The notes below the pieces were generated by a model. The model was not told where the DNA came from, did no database searches, and saw only the letters and a program-made list of their open reading frames with translations. From assembly GCF_000876015.1 (NCBI RefSeq), contig NZ_BBQM01000032.1, positions 50,239-114,238 on the forward strand: 64,000 bases of DNA, given 5' to 3'. Position numbers and translations under genes: made by a program. The stretch comes from Cupriavidus basilensis. Its GTDB lineage: Bacteria > Pseudomonadota > Gammaproteobacteria > Burkholderiales > Burkholderiaceae. The first letter of the stretch is position 1, and the number at the start of each line of letters is the position of its first letter. Positions 8,119-16,123 of the stretch are shown one piece after another.

Positions 8119-8550
8119 TTGACCCAAGCAACGCTGTCGGCGGCGGCGCAGGCCTCGCTGGCCATCTGGCACCGCATGATCGCCACCCATTCGATGGACG
8201 AGCTGGACGGCATCGTCGCCGACGAGGTCGTCTTCCATTCGCCGGTGGCGCACACGCCCTACCCGGGGCGCGCCGCGCTGCGCATGGTGCTCGAGACCGT
8301 CAACCAGGTCTTCCAGGATTTCCGCTACCACCGCGGCTTCGTCGGCGACGACGGCCGCAGCGTGGTGCTGGAATTCAGCGCGCGCGTGGATGGCAAGGCG
8401 GTCAAGGCCATCGACATGATCCGCTTCGACGCCAACGGCAGGATCGACGACTTCGAAGTCATGGTCCGCCCCAAGAGCGGCCTCGACGCGCTGGCCGCGG
8501 CGATGGGCGCGCGGCTCGCCGGCCAGACCTCCGTCCTGCACGGCGCCTGA
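8119..8550 (+). CDS. NTF2-like / SnoaL-type protein
   Basis: A 143-residue protein with the alpha+beta barrel pattern of the NTF2/SnoaL/ketosteroid isomerase superfamily: an opening helix (SLAIWHRMIATHSMDELDGI), VVFHSPVAHTPYPGRAAL, then strands ending FDANGRIDDFEVMVRP. Such proteins act as small isomerases, hydratases or ligand-binding domains; the reaction is not predictable here. The TTG at 8119 is chosen because CCGGAGAAG lies at the correct distance and the in-frame sequence upstream runs through the tandem repeat. It is 69 bases upstream of a nitronate monooxygenase-like gene on the same strand and may be co-transcribed with it. Confidence 0.7.
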   Translation: MTQATLSAAAQASLAIWHRMIATHSMDELDGIVADEVVFHSPVAHTPYPGRAALRMVLETVNQVFQDFRYHRGFVGDDGRSVVLEFSARVDGKAVKAIDMIRFDANGRIDDFEVMVRPKSGLDALAAAMGARLAGQTSVLHGA

Positions 8551-8619
8551 GCGGCGCCGCCATTCTGGCCACCAACCCTTTCCGATCCGGTCCCCGGACC
8601 TAACCTTGCGCTAAAGACC

Positions 8620-9615
8620 ATGTCACTTCCCGCCATCCTCCAGAACCGCCTGTCCCTGCCGGTGGTGTGCTCGCCGCTGTTCATCATCTCCAACCCCGAC
8701 CTGGTCATTGCCCAGTGCAAGGCCGGCGTGGTGGGCTCCTTCCCCGCGCTGAACGCGCGCCCGGGCCCGGTGCTCAACGACTGGCTGGACCGCATCACCA
8801 CCGAGCTGGCCGAGCACGACGCCCGCCACCCGGACCGCCCGGCCGCGCCGTTCGCGGTCAACCAGATCGTGCACAAGTCCAACGACCGGCTGGACCACGA
8901 CCTGGAGCTGTGCGTGCGCTACAAGGTGCCCATCGTCATCACCTCGCTGGGCGCGCGCAAGGAAGTCAACGACGCGGTGCATTCCTACGGCGGCATCGTG
9001 CTGCACGACATCATCAACAACACCTTCGCGCGCAAGGCCATCGAGAAGGGCGCGGACGGCCTGATCGCGGTGGCCGCCGGCGCCGGCGGCCATGCCGGCA
9101 CCTTGTCACCGTTCGCGCTGCTGCACGAGATCCGCGAGTGGTTCGACGGCCCGCTGCTGCTGTCGGGCGCCATCGCCAGCGGCGACGGCATCCTCGCCGC
9201 GCAGGCCGCGGGCGCGGACCTGGCCTACGTGGGCTCGGCCTTCATCGCCACCGAGGAGGCCAACGCGCAGGCCGGCTACAAGCAGATGATCGTGGACAGC
9301 AGCGCGTCCGACATCGTCTACTCCAACCTGTTTACCGGCGTGCACGGCAACTACCTGCGCCAGAGCATCGTCAATGCCGGGCTCGACCCGGAAGCGCTGC
9401 CGCAGTCGGATCCGTCCAAGATGAACTTCGGTTCGGGCAGCGCCAAGGCGTGGAAGGACATCTGGGGCGCCGGCCAGGGCGTGGGCGCGGTCAAGCGCGT
9501 GGTGCCGGCGGCCGAACTGGTGCGCCGCTTCGCCGAGGAATACGCGCTGGCGCGCCGCCGCCTCGGGCTGGCCCCGCACACCGCCGGCGCCACCGCCGCG
9601 GCCGACCTGGCCTGA
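8620..9615 (+). CDS. Nitronate monooxygenase-like FMN oxidoreductase
   Basis: A 331-residue TIM-barrel flavoenzyme of the 2-nitropropane dioxygenase/nitronate monooxygenase family. Recognisable parts are PLFIISNPDLVIAQCKAGVV near the N-terminus, AVNQIVHKSN, VAAGAGGHAGTLSPFALLHE (phosphate-binding glycine stretch) and LSGAIASGDGILAAQAAGAD followed by YVGSAF. Family members oxidise nitronates or serve as FMN-dependent oxidoreductases near acyl-CoA pathways; the native substrate cannot be read from sequence. Start ATG 8620. It sits downstream of the NTF2-like gene and converges on padR. Confidence 0.88.
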   Translation: MSLPAILQNRLSLPVVCSPLFIISNPDLVIAQCKAGVVGSFPALNARPGPVLNDWLDRITTELAEHDARHPDRPAAPFAVNQIVHKSNDRLDHDLELCVRYKVPIVITSLGARKEVNDAVHSYGGIVLHDIINNTFARKAIEKGADGLIAVAAGAGGHAGTLSPFALLHEIREWFDGPLLLSGAIASGDGILAAQAAGADLAYVGSAFIATEEANAQAGYKQMIVDSSASDIVYSNLFTGVHGNYLRQSIVNAGLDPEALPQSDPSKMNFGSGSAKAWKDIWGAGQGVGAVKRVVPAAELVRRFAEEYALARRRLGLAPHTAGATAAADLA

Positions 9616-9630
9616 TCTAGCATCCTCGCG

Positions 9631-9675
9631 GCCCGGCGCGGCCGCGGGCGCCTCGCGCGCCGGGCTGCGCCTTTC
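9631..9675 (+). terminator. Candidate terminator hairpin
   Basis: Perfect 10-base arms GCCCGGCGCG (9631-9640) and CGCGCCGGGC (9656-9665) with a 15-base loop, followed by a pyrimidine-rich TGCGCCTTTCC. It lies 15 bases after the nitronate monooxygenase-like stop. The U tract is interrupted, so termination strength is uncertain. Confidence 0.5.
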
Positions 9676-9678
9676 CTT

Positions 9679-10224
9679 TCAGGCGCCGCCGCCCGGCTGC
9701 GCCAGCAGCGGCAGCAGGTCCTCGGCCCACGCCACCCAGTCTTCCTCGTAGCGGATGCCCCGGCGCAGCAGCGCATGCTGCAGGCGCTGCGCGCGCGTCG
9801 GCTCGGCCGCGGCAAAATCGCGCACCTCGATCCTGCGGTAGGTCTCCAGCCGCTCGCGGTGCATCTCGATCAGGCGCGCCATTTCCGGGCCCAGGCCGAG
9901 CGGCCCGATGACCGCGTCGGCGCGCAGCCTGACCAGGATCTCGTCGCGCGCGTCCAGCCCGTTGGCGGGCTCCAGCACCCAGCGCGCCAGTTCGTCGCGC
10001 CCCGGCGGCAGCACGAAATACACCTTCTTGCGGTTGCGCGCGTCGCCCTCGCTCTCCTGCGCGGCGATCCAGCCGTTCTGCGCCATGCGGCCCAGCTCCC
10101 GGTAGATCTGCTGGTGCGTGGCATGCCAGAAATAGCCGATCGAGCGGTCGAAGCGGCGTGCCAGTTCATAGCCGGACGACGGTTTTTCCAACAGGGAAGT
10201 CAGGAGGGCGTGCTGGACGGACAT
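9679..10224 (-). CDS. PadR family transcriptional regulator
   Basis: A 181-residue cytoplasmic repressor. The N-terminus carries the PadR winged helix: ALLTSLLEKPSSGYELARRF, then FWHATHQQIYRELGRMAQNG and a wing ending KKVYFVLPPG. The C-terminal ~90 residues are helical with EMARLIEMHRERLETYRRIE, the PadR-associated dimerisation region (Vir-type, subfamily 1 length). The ATG at 10224 gives the standard N-terminus; the longer in-frame stretch is not coding-like. Targets are often phenolic-acid or efflux genes; here none is adjacent in divergent orientation except the small gene at 10570. Confidence 0.88.
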   Translation of the reverse strand: MSVQHALLTSLLEKPSSGYELARRFDRSIGYFWHATHQQIYRELGRMAQNGWIAAQESEGDARNRKKVYFVLPPGRDELARWVLEPANGLDARDEILVRLRADAVIGPLGLGPEMARLIEMHRERLETYRRIEVRDFAAAEPTRAQRLQHALLRRGIRYEEDWVAWAEDLLPLLAQPGGGA

Positions 10225-10569
10225 GCAAGAAGGGGTGACGTGGAGGCCGCCCGGCGGGCGATTCGCGCGGGCCGCGTGGCCTGGATGGCCGGCATGGCAA
10301 CCGTCTATGTTAGCGCAAAGCCGCGCGCGCACGGCACGCGGCGCGCTGTCCGCCACCGGCCGCGCGGCGGCGCCGGCACCCCGCGCGCGGGCCGATCATT
10401 GCGCGATATATGACAAATTGAAGCGTCGACCACACCCAGAATTAAAAAATACGAAATAGCATTTTGCGACCCGCTGCCATACATTTGCAGACATAGCCAT
10501 TTTTGCATGGCCCGTGCCGCTATTCGGCCACGGCGCGGGGCATGCGAATCCATCGATCGGGAGTCGTCC
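10225..10569. other. 345-base intergenic region, locally A/T-rich
   Basis: Divergent spacer between padR (minus) and a small unknown gene (plus). From 10405 to 10510 it is much richer in A/T than its surroundings, including a run of six A at about 10444, as expected for promoters or H-NS-type binding. I see no convincing -35/-10 pair and no RNA gene. Confidence 0.4.
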
Positions 10570-10791
10570 ATGCCAGGACAAAAAGATTACGCCGAAGACC
10601 GGGATGTCCCTTGGGAAGCCGACGGCGACGGACCTGCGGCACCGCCCGCGCAGGCCGCCTCGATGCCGGTGTACTACCGCCTGCCGGACACGCCGGAAGG
10701 CCACCATATCAAGGAATACGCCAGCGGCCTGCGGCAGCTGGTGCGCTTCGTGGGCGTCGAAGAACAGGTCGTCAAGTACAGCCTCGGCTGA
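10570..10791 (+). CDS. Small protein of unknown function
   Basis: A 73-residue acidic protein. The first ~30 residues are polar and low-complexity; the last ~40 (PVYYRLPDTPEGHHIKEYAS to VVKYSLG) look ordered and amphipathic. It has no signal peptide or membrane segment and no family I recognise. CGGGAG precedes the ATG at 10570 at good spacing, and a strong terminator follows at 10874, which together support a real monocistronic gene. Confidence 0.65.
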   Translation: MPGQKDYAEDRDVPWEADGDGPAAPPAQAASMPVYYRLPDTPEGHHIKEYASGLRQLVRFVGVEEQVVKYSLG

Positions 10792-10873
10792 AGCAGCCCC
10801 GGCGCAAGAGCGCGAAGACATGCGTCCGTGACGCTTTCTTGTCTCCTCCTGCCCTGTGAGTGGGCCGGAATTG

Positions 10874-10900
10874 AGCCCGCGGGATCCGCGGGCTTTTTTT
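10874..10900 (+). terminator. Rho-independent terminator
   Basis: Perfect stem AGCCCGCGG / CCGCGGGCT around a GAT loop, followed by seven T. It ends the transcript of the small gene at 10570-10791. Confidence 0.88.
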
Positions 10901-10950
10901 CGTCCTCGCGGCACGGCGCCGGGAATGGCACCGGGAGTGGCGCCCAAAAG

Positions 10951-10990
10951 ACAAGGCCGCGGCCGGGACGGCTGTCCCGGACCGCGGCCG
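10951..10990 (-). terminator. Candidate terminator of the Bug-protein operon
   Basis: On the minus strand, CCGCGGTCCGGGAC pairs (with one bulge) with GTCCCGGCCGCGG and is followed by CCTTGTCTTTT. It lies about 35 bases beyond the stop at 11025, as expected for the end of the pca/Bug transcript. Confidence 0.6.
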
Positions 10991-11024
10991 GTCCGACGGT
11001 CTGAAGCGAGCGGGGCCTAGCGCA

Positions 11025-12044
11025 TCAGTCCACGGTCGCGCCGGAGGCCTTCACCACCTTGGCCCACTTGGCGGCTTCGCTCTTCATGAAGGCAGCCAGT
11101 TGCGCCGGCTTTTCCGGATGGGCTTCCGCGCCCTGGTCGGCCATCTGCTTCTGCACGTCCGGCATGGCCAGGATCTTCACCACTTCGGCGTTGATGCGGT
11201 CGACGATGGGCTGCGGCGTGCCGCCGGTGGCGTACAGCGCGAACCACGAGGTGGCTTCGTAGCCAGGCACGCCGGCTTCGGCCACGGTCGGCACGTTCGG
11301 CAGCGCCGGCGAGCGCTTGGCCGAGGTCACGGCGATGGCGCGCAGCTTGCCGGCCTTCACGTGCGGGTACGACGACGGCAGGTTGTCGAACATCAGGCCG
11401 ATCTGGTTGCCCAGCAGGTCATTCACGGCCGGGGCGCTGCCCTTGTACGGAATGTGCTGGATGTGCAGGCCGGTCATCGAATTGAACAGCTCGCCCGACA
11501 GGTGCATCGACGAGCCGCTGCCCGACGAGCCATACGACAGCTTGTCCGGGTTGGCCTTCACGTAGGCGATCAGCTCCTTGATGGTGCTGACCGGCACCTT
11601 GGGATTGACCACCACCAGGTTCGGCACCATCGCCACGCGCGTGATCGGGGCGAAGTCCTTGACCGGATCGTACGGCAGCCTGGAGTACAGCGACTGGTTG
11701 ATGGAGTGGGTGCCGATGGTGCCCATGAACAGCGTGTAGCCGTCGCCCGGGGCCTTGGCCGCCAGCGCGGCGCCGATGTTGCCGCCCGCGCCCGGACGGT
11801 TGTCGATCACGACCGGCTGGCCGAGCGCCTTGCCCAGTTGCAGGCCGACGATGCGCGCCAGGATGTCGGTGGTACCGCCGGCCGAGAACGGCACGATCAT
11901 GGTGATCGGCTTGGTCGGGTAGGTGCCTTGGGCTTGGGCGCTGCCGGCCACGCCGGCGAACGCCGCGGCCAGCGCGACGCCGGCGGCCAGCAGGCGCCGG
12001 CGCGTATTGACGTGCAGAGGGCTTGCTTGGAAATCGGTTTTCAT
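11025..12044 (-). CDS. Tripartite tricarboxylate transporter substrate-binding protein (Bug family)
   Basis: A 339-residue periplasmic binding protein. Residues 1-~38 form a signal peptide with a twin-Arg-like RRRLLAAG stretch and cleavage near AQA. The mature part starts YPTKPITMIVPFSAGGTTDI, the signature opening of Bug proteins, and continues with VIDNRPGAGGNIGAALAAKA and FGSSG-type ligand loop SYGSSGSGSSMHLSGELF. Bug proteins bind carboxylates, amides or aromatic acids; many are orphans without TctAB genes, as here. Its position after pcaIJF and an SDR suggests an aromatic or dicarboxylic acid ligand, by inference. GGAG lies seven bases before the ATG at 12044. Confidence 0.93.
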   Translation of the reverse strand: MKTDFQASPLHVNTRRRLLAAGVALAAAFAGVAGSAQAQGTYPTKPITMIVPFSAGGTTDILARIVGLQLGKALGQPVVIDNRPGAGGNIGAALAAKAPGDGYTLFMGTIGTHSINQSLYSRLPYDPVKDFAPITRVAMVPNLVVVNPKVPVSTIKELIAYVKANPDKLSYGSSGSGSSMHLSGELFNSMTGLHIQHIPYKGSAPAVNDLLGNQIGLMFDNLPSSYPHVKAGKLRAIAVTSAKRSPALPNVPTVAEAGVPGYEATSWFALYATGGTPQPIVDRINAEVVKILAMPDVQKQMADQGAEAHPEKPAQLAAFMKSEAAKWAKVVKASGATVD

Positions 12045-12166
12045 GTTTGCTCCAGGTAAATCGCTATCGGCCCGCACCGGCGGCGCGGGTCGTCTTTTTT
12101 AGTTATGGACTGCGGATTGCTTCGGCGTGATGACACCGCGGCATGTGCCGCGTCCACGCCACGGGC

Positions 12167-12898
12167 TTACACGGGGGCGACGCCGAGCGTGGTGCCGCCG
12201 CACACGTACAGTACCTGGCCGGTGACGAAACCGTTTTCCGGCGACAGGAAGAACATCGAGGCACGCGCCACATCCTCCGGCGTGCCCATGCGCTTGACCG
12301 CGATGCTGGCCAGGATGCGCTTGGTCTGCTCGCTGCCCTCGGGATTGCTCTTGCGGAACAGCTCGGTGGCGATCGGGCCTGGCGCCACGGCATTGACGGT
12401 GACGCCGTCGCCGCCAAGCTCCATCGCCAGCGTGCGGGTCATGCCGATCAGGCCGGCCTTGGTGGCGGAATACACCACGCGCTCGGGCTTGCCCAGCGCG
12501 GCGCGCGAGGCCATGTTGACGATGCGGCCGAAATGCGCGGCGCGCATCGCCGGCAGGCAGGCCTGGGTCAGCAGCATGGTGGCCTGCAGGTGCAGGCCGA
12601 CCACGTAGTCGAGGTCTTCGACGCGCGCGGTGTCGACGGTGCCGGGGCGGGTGGCGCCGGCATTGTTGACCAGCCGCGTGACGGCGAAGCGCGAGACCAC
12701 CTGCTCGGCCACGGCGCGGGTCGCCGCGGCGTCGGTCAGGTCGGCCTGGAAGAACGTCATGTTGGGGTGGGACCAGGCGGGGGCGACATAGTCGACATTG
12801 ACCACCTGGGTCACGCCATCGGCCAGCAGCATCTCGCTGATGGCGCGCCCGATACCGGAACTGGCGCCGGTGACGAGCGTGGCAACGGGAAGGGACAT
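12167..12898 (-). CDS. SDR family oxidoreductase
   Basis: A 243-residue classical short-chain dehydrogenase/reductase. It shows TGASSGIGRA (cofactor loop, ~10-19), NNAG (78-81), catalytic S131, and Y143-x3-K147 (YSATKAG), then VAPGPIATELF and a C-terminal glycine strand. The Asp37 after VVNV suggests preference for NAD(H) over NADP(H). The ATG at 12898 (MSLPVATL) is preferred because GGAG lies eight bases upstream. It lies 240 bases after pcaF and 122 before the Bug protein gene on the same strand, so it may belong to the beta-ketoadipate transcript; the substrate is unknown. Confidence 0.88.
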   Translation of the reverse strand: MSLPVATLVTGASSGIGRAISEMLLADGVTQVVNVDYVAPAWSHPNMTFFQADLTDAAATRAVAEQVVSRFAVTRLVNNAGATRPGTVDTARVEDLDYVVGLHLQATMLLTQACLPAMRAAHFGRIVNMASRAALGKPERVVYSATKAGLIGMTRTLAMELGGDGVTVNAVAPGPIATELFRKSNPEGSEQTKRILASIAVKRMGTPEDVARASMFFLSPENGFVTGQVLYVCGGTTLGVAPV

Positions 12899-13138
12899 CG
12901 TTGACTCCAACCGGCGCAAGCCTGCGCCGGGTCATGCCTGAAGAGATGCGGCCGGAACCGGCGAGCCAGTCGGCCCGGTCGCGCTGCTTCTTGCGTTGGG
13001 GGAAACTTCATCAACCTGCACATCCATAGCAGGCTAACGGCGGTGAAACGCCATTCTTTAGCGGCTGTTTTCCAACCGCGCGCCAGCGGCGCGCCCCGCG
13101 GACCGGAGCCCGCGGCGCGCGCGCCGGACCGCAGCGCG

Positions 13139-14341
<1,203 letters not shown>

Positions 14342-14411
14342 GTTGTCTCTCTCTTGCTTGTACGTGGCTTGTACGTGAATCGTGATCGTGAAGCGGAGGC
14401 CCCGGCGGCGC

Positions 14412-15059
14412 TCAGGCCGTGGCAGCCTGCAGGAGCGGCACGCCGGTCACGCGCTGCAGTTCCTCGAAGGACAGGCCTTCGACCAGGTCGCGCGCGACCA
14501 GCCCTTCGGGCGTCACGTCGATGGTGGCCAGGTCGGTATAGATGCGCGTGACGCAGTTCATGCCGGTGAGCGGATACGTGCATTGCGGCACGATCTTGCT
14601 CTCGCCCTGCTTGGTCTGGTGCTCCATCATCACGAACACTTCCTTGGCGCCGATGGCCAGGTCCATCGCGCCGCCCACGGCCGGGATCGCGCCCGGCGCG
14701 CCGGTGTGCCAGTTGGCCAGGTCGCCCTTCTCGGAGACCTGGAACGCGCCCAGCACGCAGAAGTCGAGGTGGCCGCCGCGCATCATCGCGAACGAATCGG
14801 CGTGGTGGAAATACGAGCCGCCCGGCTTGATCGTGACCGGCTGCTTGCCGGCGTTGATCAGGTCGCCGTCTTCCTCGCCGGCGGGCGGCGCCTTGCCCAT
14901 GCCGAGCAGGCCGTTCTCGCTGTGCAGCAGGATTTCACGGTCGGCCGGCAGGTGGTTGCCGACCAGGGTGGGCAGGCCGATGCCGAGGTTGACCACGGCA
15001 CCGTCGGGAATGTCTTTGGCCACGCGGGCGGCCATCTGATCGCGGGTCAGGCGTTGCAT
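14412..15059 (-). CDS. pcaJ: 3-oxoadipate CoA-transferase subunit B
   Basis: A 215-residue beta subunit of the succinyl-CoA:3-oxoadipate CoA-transferase. The SENGLLGMG motif contains the catalytic glutamate, and GIGLPTLVGNHLP and GGAMDLAIGAKEV are standard CoA-transferase family I segments. It pairs with pcaI 20 bases upstream. Length and motifs could also fit ScoB (acetoacetate transferase), but linkage to pcaF favours PcaJ. Start ATG 15059. Confidence 0.92.
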   Translation of the reverse strand: MQRLTRDQMAARVAKDIPDGAVVNLGIGLPTLVGNHLPADREILLHSENGLLGMGKAPPAGEEDGDLINAGKQPVTIKPGGSYFHHADSFAMMRGGHLDFCVLGAFQVSEKGDLANWHTGAPGAIPAVGGAMDLAIGAKEVFVMMEHQTKQGESKIVPQCTYPLTGMNCVTRIYTDLATIDVTPEGLVARDLVEGLSFEELQRVTGVPLLQAATA

Positions 15060-15079
15060 GTCGGGATTCTCCTTGTCGC

Positions 15080-15760
15080 TCAGACGGGGGTCTTGCCGGC
15101 GTCGATCTTGACGACGCGCTTGACGAACAGGCCCGGCGTGATGATGTGCTCGGGGTCCAGCTCGCCCAGCTCGACGATCTCGCTGACCTGCACGATCGGG
15201 CACTTGGCGGCCATCGCCATGATCGGGCCGAAGTTGCGCGCGGTCTTGCGGTAGGTCAGGTTGCCCCAGCGGTCGGCGCGCTGCGCCTTGATGAGGGCGA
15301 AGTCGGCGTGGATGGGCTTTTCGAACACATAGCCCTGGCCGTCGATGATGCGGGTTTCCTTGCCCTCGGCCAGCGGCGTGCCGTAGGCGGTGCGGGTGAA
15401 GAAGCCGCCGATGCCGGCGCCGGCGGCGCGGATGCGCTCGGCCAGGTTGCCCTGCGGCACCAGTTCCAGCTCGATCTCGCCGGCGTGGTAGAGCGAGTCG
15501 AACACGTAGGAGTCGGCCTGGCGCGGGAACGAGCAGATGATCTTGCGCACACGCCTGGCCTTGAGCAGCGCGGCCAGGCCCGTATCGCCGTTGCCGGCGT
15601 TGTTGTTGACGATGGTGAGGTCGCGCGCGCCCTGGGCGATGAGGGCGTCGATGAGCTGCGCCGGCATGCCGGCCATGCCAAAGCCGCCGATCAGGATGGT
15701 GGCGCCGTCGTGGATGTCGGCCATCGCCGCTTCCACCGAGTCGAATAGCTTGTTGATCAC
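15080..15760 (-). CDS. pcaI: 3-oxoadipate CoA-transferase subunit A
   Basis: A 226-residue alpha subunit of the CoA-transferase that activates 3-oxoadipate with succinyl-CoA. It opens INKLFDSVEAAMADIHDGAT and has the glycine loop GGFGMAGMPAQLI plus NNNAGNGDTGLAALL, typical of CoA-transferase subunit A. The start is taken as the GTG at 15760, because it gives the family N-terminus (V/M-I-N-K); no in-frame ATG lies nearby. It is first in a pcaI-pcaJ-pcaF transcript. A nested palindrome about 210 bases upstream is a candidate regulator site. Confidence 0.92.
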   Translation of the reverse strand: MINKLFDSVEAAMADIHDGATILIGGFGMAGMPAQLIDALIAQGARDLTIVNNNAGNGDTGLAALLKARRVRKIICSFPRQADSYVFDSLYHAGEIELELVPQGNLAERIRAAGAGIGGFFTRTAYGTPLAEGKETRIIDGQGYVFEKPIHADFALIKAQRADRWGNLTYRKTARNFGPIMAMAAKCPIVQVSEIVELGELDPEHIITPGLFVKRVVKIDAGKTPV

Positions 15761-16123
15761 TTGCGTTCCAGTTCCGAAAGCCCGGACGAACCATCCGAAA
15801 CCGGCCGCCAAGCCGCGAGGAGGAACATCAGGCGGCGCGCGAACGCTGTCTCCGGACAGTCCTGCCGGAAGAGCCATCCGGCCTGCCCGCCCCGCCGCAG
15901 GTGCGAAAGCGTGCCGCCGGACACGAATCCAACAGACTTTGTTTTTCTTGTTCTTGTGATTTGTTCTAACTGCGAACCTCAATTCGCACTCTGAACAGAT
16001 TACACCTGTGCTCCCGGCACGGTCAAGGCGCCGCCGCATCGCTTGTGCGTTAGCCGGACACCCCCGGCGCGGCGCGGCGAGAGCTTACGCAGCTTACGCT
16101 TTTCCGCGCCGCGCCGGGCAGGC
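15761..16123. other. 363-base regulatory region upstream of pcaI
   Basis: This stretch separates pcaI from the end of sbcC, both on the minus strand. It holds the nested palindrome at 15962-15997 and a short A/T-rich run (15936-15970, many T on the plus strand), fitting a promoter for pcaI. No gene is supported in it. Confidence 0.55.
15962..15997. promoter_or_regulatory. Nested palindromic operator upstream of pcaI
   Basis: Two inverted repeats share one centre (15979.5): inner TGCGAA (15971-15976) and TTCGCA (15983-15988), and outer TGTTC (15962-15966) and GAACA (15993-15997). The GTGCGA half-site read on the minus strand resembles half of the PcaR site known from Pseudomonas putida, though the spacing differs. 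IclR-family activators of pca genes bind such sites; a PcaR-like gene is at 53019-53849. Confidence 0.55.
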
